Source: JBNKWA01 sp050299555 (GTDB lineage: Bacteria; Pseudomonadota; Alphaproteobacteria; Rhodobacterales; Rhodobacteraceae). Taken from it: DNA of 61,778 bases. Shown here piece after piece: positions 7,299 through 15,611 of this stretch. Location of the stretch: assembly GCA_050299555.1 (NCBI GenBank), contig JBNKWA010000053.1, positions 1 through 61,778 on the forward strand, given 5' to 3'. Made by a program: the position numbers and the translations under genes. Every line of letters begins with the position of its first letter. Position 1 is the stretch's first letter. The notes beneath the pieces are model-generated. The model ran no database searches and was not told the origin of the DNA. It was given only the letters and a program-made list of their open reading frames with translations.

Positions 7299-9032
7299 AT
7301 GAGACCCATTCGTACCGATGCGCTTGCCGCCGGCGACCGGCTGATGGCCCTGCAGGCGGCGCTGGTCCACGGCCGGATCGGGCGCCGCGCCTTCATCCAG
7401 CTTGCGCTTGCCGGCGGTGCGTCGCTGGCCGCCGCCCGGGTCTGGGCGCAGGACCTGGGCGACGCCGCCGTCACCCAGCTCTACAATTCCCGCAACCTTC
7501 AGGGCAGCTATGACTACATCGTCGTCGGTGCCGGTTCCGGCGGTGCGGTCGTCGCCGGGCGGCTCGGCGCCGAGACCGACGCGCGGGTGCTGGTGCTGGA
7601 GGCCGGCGGCACCGACCAAATCGACGCGGTCCTGGACCCGCTTCTGTGGCCCACCAACATCCGCTCGGAGCGCGACTGGGGCTATACCGCCGAGCCCAGC
7701 CCCGACGTCAACGGCCGCTCGCTGATCCTGCCCATGGGCAAGGTCGTCGGCGGGGGATCGTCGATCAACGTCATGATCTGGGCCCGCGGCCACAGGAACG
7801 ACTGGGACTTCTTCGCCGCCGAGACCGGCGACGATGCCTGGAACTACGCGAACGTGCTGAACATCTATCGCCGCATCGAGGACTGGCAGGGCGCGGCCGA
7901 CGCGGCCCGCCGCGGCCAGGGCGGGCGGCTTTTCGTGACCGAGGTGCAGGACCCCAACCCGATCGCGCCGGCAATGCTCGAGGCCTGCGGCACGGTGGGC
8001 ATCCCCACCTTCGGGGACATGAACGGCGAGATGATGGAAGGCGAGGGCGGTGCCGCGCTGGCCCAGGTCCGGATCAGGGACGGCATGCGCCGCAACATCC
8101 CCTCGGACTATCTGTGGGAGACGCTGAAGCGGCCCAACATCACGCTTCTGACCGGCGCCGAGGTGCTGGGGCTGGAGATGGACGGCACCACCGTCACCGG
8201 CGTGACCTTCGAGAAGGACGGCGAGGTCCACACCGTTGGCGCTGCCGAGCGTGTCATCCTTTCGGCGGGCGCCATCAACACGCCGCGCATCCTGATGACC
8301 TCGGGCATCGGGCCGGCGGCGCACCTGGCAGAGGTGGGCGTCGAGGTGCGCCATGACCTGCCCGGCGTCGGCCAGAACTTTCAGGATCACATCCTCGCCG
8401 CCGGCTGCGTCTGGGAATACAACGAGGCCCTGCCGCCCCATAACAGCGCCGCCGAGGCGACCTTCTTCTGGAAGAGCGACCCGAGCCTCGACACCCCCGA
8501 CATGCAGCCGTTCCAGATCGAGGTGCCCTATGCCTCGGAGGTCCATGGCTCGAGCTACGACATCCCCGCCGGAAGCTGGACCATCGCGCCGGGCATCGTG
8601 CGGCCGCAATCCCGGGGCGAGGTGCGGCTGACCGGCGCCAACCCCAACGACCCGGTGACCATCGACGGCGGCTTTCTGAGGGAGGAAGCCGATCTGGTGG
8701 CGCTCACCCGCTGCATCGAGCTTTGCCGCGAGATCGGCAATTCGGCCCCGCTTGCGCCGTTCGTGAAGCGCGAGGTCATGCCGGGCCCGCTGTCGGGCGA
8801 GCCGCTTCGCGACTTCGCGCGCAATGCCGCCGGGACCTATTTCCACGAAAGCTGCACCTGCAAGATGGGGCGCGACGAGATGTCGGTGGTCGACGGCTCG
8901 CTGTCGGTGCACGGCATCGAGAAGCTGTCCATCGCCGATGCGTCGGTGATGCCGCGGGTCTCGACCGGCAACACCATGGCCCCGACCGTGGTCATCGGCG
9001 AGCGCATGGCCGACATCCTGATCGGAAGCTGA
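7299..9032 (+). CDS. GMC-family FAD oxidoreductase with twin-arginine-like leader
   Basis: A 577-residue glucose-methanol-choline oxidoreductase. The FAD Rossmann motif is GAGSGGAVVAGRL (about residues 76-90), followed by GGGSSINVMIWARG and the C-terminal HESCTCKMG and STGNTMAPTVVIGERMAD motifs. Residues 26-50 (GRIGRRAFIQLALAGG with an AQ end) look like a twin-arginine signal preceded by a 25-residue extension, so export is possible. The start has a good GGGAGGAGACAG site. Substrates in this family range from choline to long alcohols and polyols and cannot be read here. It is followed after 138 bases by the dehydrogenase/AKR fusion, so the two may act on one alcohol or sugar-like compound. 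Possible BoxR-type sites precede it. Confidence 0.9.
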   Translation: MRPIRTDALAAGDRLMALQAALVHGRIGRRAFIQLALAGGASLAAARVWAQDLGDAAVTQLYNSRNLQGSYDYIVVGAGSGGAVVAGRLGAETDARVLVLEAGGTDQIDAVLDPLLWPTNIRSERDWGYTAEPSPDVNGRSLILPMGKVVGGGSSINVMIWARGHRNDWDFFAAETGDDAWNYANVLNIYRRIEDWQGAADAARRGQGGRLFVTEVQDPNPIAPAMLEACGTVGIPTFGDMNGEMMEGEGGAALAQVRIRDGMRRNIPSDYLWETLKRPNITLLTGAEVLGLEMDGTTVTGVTFEKDGEVHTVGAAERVILSAGAINTPRILMTSGIGPAAHLAEVGVEVRHDLPGVGQNFQDHILAAGCVWEYNEALPPHNSAAEATFFWKSDPSLDTPDMQPFQIEVPYASEVHGSSYDIPAGSWTIAPGIVRPQSRGEVRLTGANPNDPVTIDGGFLREEADLVALTRCIELCREIGNSAPLAPFVKREVMPGPLSGEPLRDFARNAAGTYFHESCTCKMGRDEMSVVDGSLSVHGIEKLSIADASVMPRVSTGNTMAPTVVIGERMADILIGS

Positions 9033-9170
9033 CCGCCGGCACCCGCCGCCACCGTCGCCGGCCGGCGCAAGTAACCGCTGGCCGGCGATTGACCTTCGCC
9101 TCGGAACCGGGAAAACATCGCCGCGCCGCCGCTGCGGCCGCCCGACCGGGCCGAGACGAAAGGACCTCCG

Positions 9171-11189
9171 ATGACGGATGAAAGACTGGGCTGGGGCATT
9201 CTCGGCCCCGGAACCATAGCGCGGACCTTCGCCGCAGCGCTGGCGCATTCGCGGACCGGCCGGCTGGTGGCCATCGGCGCGCGGACCGCGCGCGAGCGCT
9301 ATGCCACCGACTTCCCCGGCGCCCGTCTGCATGTAGGCTTTGACGCGCTTCTGGCCGATCCCGAGGTGCAGGCGGTCTATATCGCGACGCCGCACCCGAT
9401 ACACGCCACCTGGGCGATCCGCGCGGTGCGGGCCGGCAAGCACGTGCTGGTGGAAAAACCGCTGGGGATGTTCGCACACGAGGCCGACGCGGTCTTTGCC
9501 GCCGCGCGCGAGGCGGGGGTCTTTGTCGGCGAGGCGTTCATGTACCGCGCCCATCCCATGACCGCGCGGCTGATCGAGCTGGTGCAGGCGGGCACGGTGG
9601 GCGAGCTGCGCATGATCGCGTCCAGCTTCGGCTTTGACATGGGCGACGGCGCCGATCCCGGTCACCGGCTGCTGGCGCCGGAACTGGGCGGCGGCGGCAT
9701 CCTCGATGTCGGCTGCTATCCGGTGTCGATGGCGCGGCTCTTGGCCGGGGCGGTGCATGGCCAGCCCTTCGCCGAGCCGGTGGAGGTTGCGGGCACGGCG
9801 CGGATCGGCGCCACCGGCGTCGACGAGGTGGCCTCGGCGGTGCTGCGCTTTGCCGACGGGCTGCTGGCCGAGGTTTCCTGCGCGGTCGGGCTGAAGATGG
9901 AGAACGTGCTGCGGATCACCGGCCGGGAGGGACGGATCGAGGTCAGCGACTTCTGGTTCGCCTCGGGCCATGAGGGCGGCAGCATCGACATCCGCATCGT
10001 CACCAAGGATGGCGAGCGGGTCGAGGCGGTGGCCACCGATGGCTGGCTTTATGCCTTCGAGGCCGACGCCGTGGCCGATGCCATCGCCGCCGGGAGCCTG
10101 GAATTCGCCAGCCCGGCCATGAGCCATGCCGATACGCTGGGCAACCTGCGGGTGCTCGATCGGTGGCGGGCCGGGGCGGGCCTGGTCTATCCCAGCGAGC
10201 TGCCGCAGCCGCGCAAGACGGCGCAGGTGCGCCCGACGCTGTCGGGCGAGCCCTTGCGCAAGGGCGGAAGCCGCATCGGCCGCATCTCGGTCAAGGGGCT
10301 GGGCAAGCCGGCCTCGCGGCTGGCGCTGGGGTTCGAGGATTTCCGCGCCGCCGCCCATGTCGCGCCGCTGCTGGACGCCTTCTTCGAGGCCGGCGGCAAT
10401 GTCTACGACACCGCGTTCGTCTATGGCGGCGGCAAGACCGAGGCGATCTTCGGCGACTGGCTGCGCGACCGCGGGGTCCGCGACGAGGTGGTCATCATCG
10501 GCAAGGGCGCGCATTCGCCGCTGTGCTATCCGGACGTGATCGGCAAGCAGCTTGAGGTGACCCTCGACCGGCTCGGCACCGATCATGTCGATGTCTACTT
10601 CATGCACCGCGACAACCCCGAGGTGCCGGTGGGCGAATTCGTCGACGCCATGGCGGCGGAGGTGGCGGCGGGGCGGATCAGGGGGCCGTTCGGCGGCTCC
10701 AACTGGTCGATGGAGCGCTTCGATGCCGCCATCGCCCATGCCGGGGCGAACGGCAGGCCGGCGCCGTCGGTGCTGTCCAACAACTTCTCGCTGGCGCGGA
10801 TGATCAAGCCGATCTGGGCCGGCTGCGTGGCCGCCTCGGACCCCGCCTGGCGGGCCTGGATGAAGGATCGCGGCATCACCAACTTTGCCTGGTCCAGCCA
10901 GGGCCGCGGGTTCTTCACCGAGGCGGCGGGGCGGGAGAAGACCGGCAATGCGGAACTGGTCGAGACCTGGTATTCGGAGGCCAATTTCGGTCGCCGCGAC
11001 CGCGCCATCGCGCTGGCTGCAAAGCGCGGCTGCAGCCCGATCCACGTGGCGCTGGCCTATTGCCTGACGCAGGAGTTCGCCCAGGTGCCGCTGATCGGCC
11101 CGCGCTGGCTGTCGGAGCTGAGCGACAGCCTGAGGGCGCTCGACGTCGCCCTGACGGCGGACGAGGTGGCCTGGCTCGACGGGGACTGA
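9171..11189 (+). CDS. Gfo/Idh/MocA dehydrogenase - aldo/keto reductase fusion
   Basis: A 672-residue protein built from two NAD(P)-dependent enzymes. Residues 1 to about 330 are a Gfo/Idh/MocA oxidoreductase (GWGILGPGTIARTF nucleotide motif, HVLVEKP with the conserved lysine, EAFMYRAHP, GGGILDVGCYP). After a short basic linker, residues about 355-672 are an aldo/keto reductase with the D and Y of YDTAFVYGGGKTE, a lysine in IIGKGAHS and the histidine in YFMHRDN. All four tetrad positions appear occupied. Such fusions suggest consecutive oxidation and reduction of a sugar or polyol carbonyl. It starts after GAAAGGACCTCCG. The stop is five bases from the convergent amidase stop. The substrate is unknown. 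Confidence 0.88.
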   Translation: MTDERLGWGILGPGTIARTFAAALAHSRTGRLVAIGARTARERYATDFPGARLHVGFDALLADPEVQAVYIATPHPIHATWAIRAVRAGKHVLVEKPLGMFAHEADAVFAAAREAGVFVGEAFMYRAHPMTARLIELVQAGTVGELRMIASSFGFDMGDGADPGHRLLAPELGGGGILDVGCYPVSMARLLAGAVHGQPFAEPVEVAGTARIGATGVDEVASAVLRFADGLLAEVSCAVGLKMENVLRITGREGRIEVSDFWFASGHEGGSIDIRIVTKDGERVEAVATDGWLYAFEADAVADAIAAGSLEFASPAMSHADTLGNLRVLDRWRAGAGLVYPSELPQPRKTAQVRPTLSGEPLRKGGSRIGRISVKGLGKPASRLALGFEDFRAAAHVAPLLDAFFEAGGNVYDTAFVYGGGKTEAIFGDWLRDRGVRDEVVIIGKGAHSPLCYPDVIGKQLEVTLDRLGTDHVDVYFMHRDNPEVPVGEFVDAMAAEVAAGRIRGPFGGSNWSMERFDAAIAHAGANGRPAPSVLSNNFSLARMIKPIWAGCVAASDPAWRAWMKDRGITNFAWSSQGRGFFTEAAGREKTGNAELVETWYSEANFGRRDRAIALAAKRGCSPIHVALAYCLTQEFAQVPLIGPRWLSELSDSLRALDVALTADEVAWLDGD

Positions 11190-11194
11190 AGGGC

Positions 11195-12832
11195 CTAACT
11201 GACCGGCCCGGGCCGGGCGTCGGCAACGCCCAGGCCCCGCTCCAGCGCCAGTCCGATGGACAGGAGCCGCCCCTCGTCGAAGAGCCGCCCCCAGAGCGAG
11301 ACGCCTAGGGGCACGGTCGCCTTCGGTCCCGCCGGATCGGGCGCCGGTTCCGGCTCGGGGCTGGTCCAGGTGCCGGTCCGCGCCGGCAGCTCGGCGAGGC
11401 AGGCGGGCAGCTGCAGGCAGGGGTGGCCGGAGAAGTTCGAGGCCACCAGCATCGGCCCCTGCGGCGGGCCGATCACCGCGTCGACCGTGGCGAAGATGGC
11501 GTCGAGCGCCACCATCACCCGATAGCGCAGCCGGTCGAGGCGGACATGGTCCACCGCCGACAGGAACCAGGCCTGGCGGAGCGTGTTGGGCCAGGCGGCA
11601 TCGTCCTGCCGGGCCAGCATGTCGTCGAGATCGTCCAGGGTCAGCGCCTCCAGCGCCGCCGCCGCCTCGGCATGCATGAGGTTCAGCAGCGACATGTAGG
11701 GCAGGTCGGGCAGGGTGATCCTTACCAGCTCCATGCCGGCGTCGGCTGCCGCCTTGTCGGCGCGGGCCACCGCCGGCCCGGACCCGTCGCCGAGAAGCCC
11801 GAGCCTGAGCCCCGCCACCGGCAGGTCCGCATCGAAGCGGAACGGCGCGGCGATCGACCCAGCGTCGGCCAGGTCGAACCCGTTCAGCGCCGCCAGCACC
11901 ATGGCGGCATCCTCGACCCGGCGGCAGAGCGGGCCGACCTTGTCCAGCGACGGCGACAGCGCCATGCATCCCGCCCGCGAGACCCGGCCGTGGGTGGGCC
12001 TCAGCCCGGTCACGCCGCAGCGCTCGCTCGGCGCGGTGATCGATCCCAGCGTCTCGGTGCCGATGGCGAAGGCGCAGGCGCCGGCCGCCACCGCCGCCGC
12101 CGAGCCGGCGGACGAGCCCGACGAGCCCTCGGCCGGGTTCCACGGGTTGCGGGTCTGCCCGCCGTACCAGACATCGCCATCGGCCAGCGCGCCGACGGCG
12201 GTCTTGCCCATCAGCACCGCCCCGGCGGCGGCCAGCCGTGCCACCACCGCGGCGTCAGTGTCGGGCACCCGGCCCCGGAACGGCTCGGCGCCCCATGCGG
12301 TGCGGATGCCGGCGGTGTCGAACAGGTCCTTCAGCCCGTAGGGGATCCCGTGCAGCGGCCCGAGCCAGCGCCCCTCGGCCAGCAGCCGGTCGGCGGCGGC
12401 GGCTTCGGCCAGTGCGCGTTCGGGGGTCAGCGTCGCCCATGCGTGCAGGCTCGGGTCGGTTGCCCGGGCCCGGTCGAGATAGAGGCGCGTCAGCGCGAGG
12501 CTGGAAAGACTGCCGGCGGCGATCCAGCGTGACAGGGTCTGAACCGGCGCGAACGCGATATCCGCGGGATCGGCCGGCAGCGGCGGCGCGTCGCCGCCCG
12601 AGAGGCGCAGAAGGTCCGGCCCCTCGGGCATGGCGAACCCGGGCAGGCGCGGGTCGAAGCGCAAGGCACCGGGCGCGTCGTTGGGCAGCCGGCAGGCCCG
12701 GGCAGCACCGGCGGCGCCGGTCTGCTCGCCCAGCGTCCGGGCCATCTGGGCGCGTTCGGCGGCGGTCCAGGCAAGGCCGAGCAGCCGCTCGGCGGCGGCG
12801 ATCGCCTCGGTATCGATTCGCGACTTGCTCAC
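11195..12832 (-). CDS. Amidase-signature family hydrolase
   Basis: A 545-residue member of the Ser-Ser-Lys amidase signature family. The lysine lies in GIPYGLKDLFDTAG, and the glycine/serine loop in GSSGSSAGSAAAVAAG is followed by GTETLGSITAPSERCGVTG. The C-terminal part includes IGPPQGPMLVASNFSGHPCLQLP. The start is set at GTG 12832, preceded by GGGAGGAAGGAAG on the minus strand; the longer ATG start at 12907 lacks a ribosome site and adds a non-family tail. It is the only minus-strand gene of the island and is divergent from the ABC transporter, sharing a 177-base regulatory gap. It may cleave the transported amide or peptide-like compound, which is inferred from context. AtzF- or GatA-like enzymes are alternatives within the fold. 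Confidence 0.9.
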   Translation of the reverse strand: MSKSRIDTEAIAAAERLLGLAWTAAERAQMARTLGEQTGAAGAARACRLPNDAPGALRFDPRLPGFAMPEGPDLLRLSGGDAPPLPADPADIAFAPVQTLSRWIAAGSLSSLALTRLYLDRARATDPSLHAWATLTPERALAEAAAADRLLAEGRWLGPLHGIPYGLKDLFDTAGIRTAWGAEPFRGRVPDTDAAVVARLAAAGAVLMGKTAVGALADGDVWYGGQTRNPWNPAEGSSGSSAGSAAAVAAGACAFAIGTETLGSITAPSERCGVTGLRPTHGRVSRAGCMALSPSLDKVGPLCRRVEDAAMVLAALNGFDLADAGSIAAPFRFDADLPVAGLRLGLLGDGSGPAVARADKAAADAGMELVRITLPDLPYMSLLNLMHAEAAAALEALTLDDLDDMLARQDDAAWPNTLRQAWFLSAVDHVRLDRLRYRVMVALDAIFATVDAVIGPPQGPMLVASNFSGHPCLQLPACLAELPARTGTWTSPEPEPAPDPAGPKATVPLGVSLWGRLFDEGRLLSIGLALERGLGVADARPGPVS

Positions 12833-12956
12833 GCCCGCTTCCTTCCTCCCGTCGCCTGCAACCTGCACAACCGTCCGGCATTCGCCGGAAAATGCCTCAC
12901 CCCGCAACCCCGGCCACCGGGCCTCGCCCCCAATTGCAGCATTTCATGTGTCAAAT

Positions 12957-12978
12957 GCAATTTATCATGATAAATTGC
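12957..12978. promoter_or_regulatory. Perfect 22-bp palindrome, likely operator between amidase and ABC transporter
   Basis: Half-site GCAATTTATCA (12957-12967) is followed directly by its exact reverse complement (12968-12978). It overlaps a second inverted repeat, GCATTT-N8-AAATGC (12939-12958). This AT-rich patch lies in the divergent 12833-13009 gap, 31 bases before the transporter start. The operon ends with a GntR/FCD regulator gene, and such proteins bind short palindromes of this kind, so this is its most likely operator. Confidence 0.6.
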
Positions 12979-13009
12979 CGGCAAACACTGAGTCCAACGG
13001 GAGAATGAC

Positions 13010-14593
13010 ATGCCTGACCTCCGGCTTTCCCGCCGCGCGATGCTGCTTTGCGGCACCGCAGGCGCCGCGACCCTCGCCCTCGGCGCCCCGTTGCCGGTCC
13101 GCGCCGCCACCCCTCCCGGGGTGCTGGTGGTGGGCCAGATCGCCGAGCCGAAGTCGCTCGACCCGGCGACGGTCACGGCGGTCAACGACTTCCGCATCCT
13201 CTACAACGTCTATGACGGGCTGGTGCGCTACAAGTCGGGCACGCTGGAGGTGGAGCCGGCGCTGGCCGAAAGCTGGGAGATCAGCGACGATGGCACCGTC
13301 TACACGTTCCATCTGCGCAGCGGCGTCAGCTTTCATGACGGCAGCCCGCTGAACGCCGAGGCGATCAAGTTCAATTTCGACCGCATGCTCGACGAGAGCC
13401 ACCCGTTCTACAACACCGGGCCGTTCCCGCTGAGCTTCTTCTTTTCCTCGGTCGACACCGTCGAGGCGGTGGACGACCTGACGGTCAGGATCGCGCTCAC
13501 CGAGCCTTATGCGCCGTTCCTGTCGAACCTCGCCTATTCGCCGGGGCTGATGGTCTCCAAGGCGGCCGTGGAACAGCACGGCCAGGAGTTCGGCCGCAAC
13601 CCGTCCGGCACCGGCCCCTTCCGGTTCGTCGAATGGCGCTCGAACGAGGCCGTGGTGGTCGAGAAGAACGCGGAATACTGGGACGGTGCGCCGTCGCTGG
13701 AGGCGGTGATCTATCGCCCGATCACCGACGCCAACACCCGCACCGCTGAGATGCTGGCGGGCGGCATCGACCTGATGGTCGAGGTGCCGCCGGTGACCCT
13801 GTCCGAGTTCCAGTCCGGTGACTTCAAGATCATCGAGCAGGCCGGCCCGCACCTGTGGTTCCTGATCCTGAACGCCAAGGAAGGGCCGTTCGCCGACAAG
13901 CGCGTTCGCCAGGCCGCGAACTATGCCATCAACAAGTCGGCGCTGGTCAACGACATCCTGGAGGGCACCGCCGAGGTTGCCGCCGGGCCGACCCCGCCGG
14001 CCTTCGCCTGGGCCTATAACGAGGCGCTGGAGCCCTATCCCTACGACCCCGAGAAGGCCAAGGCGCTGATCGCCGAGGCCGGGGCGGAGGGGGCGGAACT
14101 GACCTTCTATGTCACCGAAGGCGGCTCGGGCATGCTCGACCCGATCGCCATGGGCACCGCGATCCAGGCCGACCTGCAGGCGGTGGGGTTCAGCGTCAAG
14201 ATCGAGACCTACGAGTGGAACACCTTCCTTGGCGAGGTGAACCCGGGGCTGGAAGGCAAGGCCGACATGGCCGAGATGGCGTGGATGACCAACGATCCCG
14301 ACACGCTGCCGTTCCTGGCGCTCAGGACCTCGGCCTGGCCCGATCAGGGCGGGTTCAACTCGGGCTACTACTCCAACCCCGATGTGGACGACCTGCTGGA
14401 AAAGGCCCGCGTTTCCACCAGCCAGGACGAGCGCGCCGGCCTTTACAAGAAGATGCAGGAGATCGTGCAGGAGGACGCGCCCTGGGTCTTCATCGCCAAC
14501 TGGAAGCAGAACGCGGTGACCAGCGCCAACGTGGAGAACTTCCAGCTCGAGCCGTCCTTCTTCCTGTTGCTGCGCAACGTGGTGAAGAACTGA
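13010..14593 (+). CDS. ABC transporter substrate-binding protein, family 5 (peptide/opine type)
   Basis: A 527-residue periplasmic solute-binding protein. Residues 1-33 carry a twin-arginine-like export signal (LSRRAMLLCG, hydrophobic core, VRAAT end). The mature part shows family-5 landmarks: EPKSLDPATVTAVNDF, YDGLVRY, PALAESWEISDDGTVYTFHLR, GVSFHDGSPLNAEAIKFNFDR, GTGPFRFVEW, and DKRVRQAANYAINK. It heads a transporter operon on the plus strand, preceded by GGGAGAATGAC. The ligand class in this family includes di- and oligopeptides, opines, nickel and glutathione. The nearby amidase hints at an amide-bearing ligand, but this is a guess. Confidence 0.93.
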   Translation: MPDLRLSRRAMLLCGTAGAATLALGAPLPVRAATPPGVLVVGQIAEPKSLDPATVTAVNDFRILYNVYDGLVRYKSGTLEVEPALAESWEISDDGTVYTFHLRSGVSFHDGSPLNAEAIKFNFDRMLDESHPFYNTGPFPLSFFFSSVDTVEAVDDLTVRIALTEPYAPFLSNLAYSPGLMVSKAAVEQHGQEFGRNPSGTGPFRFVEWRSNEAVVVEKNAEYWDGAPSLEAVIYRPITDANTRTAEMLAGGIDLMVEVPPVTLSEFQSGDFKIIEQAGPHLWFLILNAKEGPFADKRVRQAANYAINKSALVNDILEGTAEVAAGPTPPAFAWAYNEALEPYPYDPEKAKALIAEAGAEGAELTFYVTEGGSGMLDPIAMGTAIQADLQAVGFSVKIETYEWNTFLGEVNPGLEGKADMAEMAWMTNDPDTLPFLALRTSAWPDQGGFNSGYYSNPDVDDLLEKARVSTSQDERAGLYKKMQEIVQEDAPWVFIANWKQNAVTSANVENFQLEPSFFLLLRNVVKN

Positions 14594-14664
14594 GCCGCGC
14601 GGGCCGGCCAGCCGGGCCGGCCCCTTCGACCCGACGGGCAAGCTGACAGGAACGGGGGCCTGGC

Positions 14665-15611
14665 ATGGGCGCCTACATCCTCAGACGACTGATCTCGGCG
14701 GTGCCGGTCCTGCTGGGCATCACCATCATCGTCTTTCTGGTCATGGCGATGATCCCCGGCGATCCGGCGACGGCGATCCTCGGCAGCTATGCGACGCCCG
14801 AGAATGTCGAGCGGCTGAACCGCGACCTCGGTCTCGATAAGCCGCTGGTGGTGCGCTACTTCATCTGGCTCGGCGACATGCTGACCGGCGATTTCGGCCG
14901 CTCGTTCTCGCTCAACCGGCCGGTGCTGGACGAGATCTTCGACCGTTTCTCGGCGACGCTGATCCTTGCCGGCACGGCGCTGCTGCTGTGCACCGTCTTC
15001 GGCATCGCCGCCGGCGTTGTCTCGGCGGCGCGGCAATACGGGCTGGCCGACAAGGCGATCACCTTTGCGGTGCTGATCGGCATTTCGGTGCCGTCGTTCT
15101 TTCTTGGCATGCTGATGATCCTGATCTTCGCGGTCAGGCTGAAATGGCTGCCGGTATCGGGCATGTACGAGATCTACGGCGGTGGGACCTGCCGGACCTG
15201 CTGAGGCACCTGATCATGCCGGCCATCGCGCTGGCGGTGGTGGCCACCGGCGTGGTGGCGCGGCTGGCGCGCGGCGCCATGCTCGAGGTGCTGCGGCAGG
15301 ACTATATCCGCACCGCGCGTGCCAAGGGGGTGGGGGAGGGGCGCGTGGTCTGGCGCCACGCGCTGCGCGCCGCCATGGTGGGGATCATCCCGGTGATCGG
15401 CCTGCAGGCGGGCTTCGTGCTGTCGGGCGCGGTCTTCATCGAGGTGGTGTTCCAGTGGCCCGGGGTCGGGCGGATGCTGGTGGACGCGATCCTCAAGCGC
15501 GACATCCTGCTGGTGCAGGGCGGGGTCACCTTCGTCGCCGCCTGCTATGTGCTGTTCAACATCATGGTCGACGTGGCGCAGTCGATGCTCGATCCGCGGA
15601 TCAAGGCGTGA
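14665..15611 (+). pseudogene. ABC transporter permease (DppB type), frameshifted
   Basis: The first frame runs from ATG 14665 to a stop at 15202-15204 (179 residues: five-helix permease start, PGDPATAILG, DFGRSF). The remainder (LRHLIMPAIALAVVATGVVARLARGAMLEVLRQDY split over the junction, EVVFQWPGVGRMLVDAI, SMLDPRIKA) is in another frame ending at 15611. One extra G in the G-run at 15184-15186 would restore GGGDLPDLLRH and give a normal protein of about 315 residues. Either the gene is recently broken or a homopolymer base was missed in sequencing. The 3' part keeps its GTGA overlap with the next gene, which favours a recent event or an error. Confidence 0.85.

Noticed and set aside
5016..12143. 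A minus-strand open frame of more than 2,300 codons opposite the bifunctional gene, the GMC gene and the fusion gene.
   Set aside because: It lies antisense to well-recognised genes, its product is rich in R, A, G, P and H as expected from GC-rich shadow frames, and it shows no domain.
15182..15607. An extended N-terminus for the permease-ATPase fusion.
   Set aside because: The extra residues are the shadow of the upstream permease; the GTG at 15608 overlaps that gene's stop and starts normal permease sequence.
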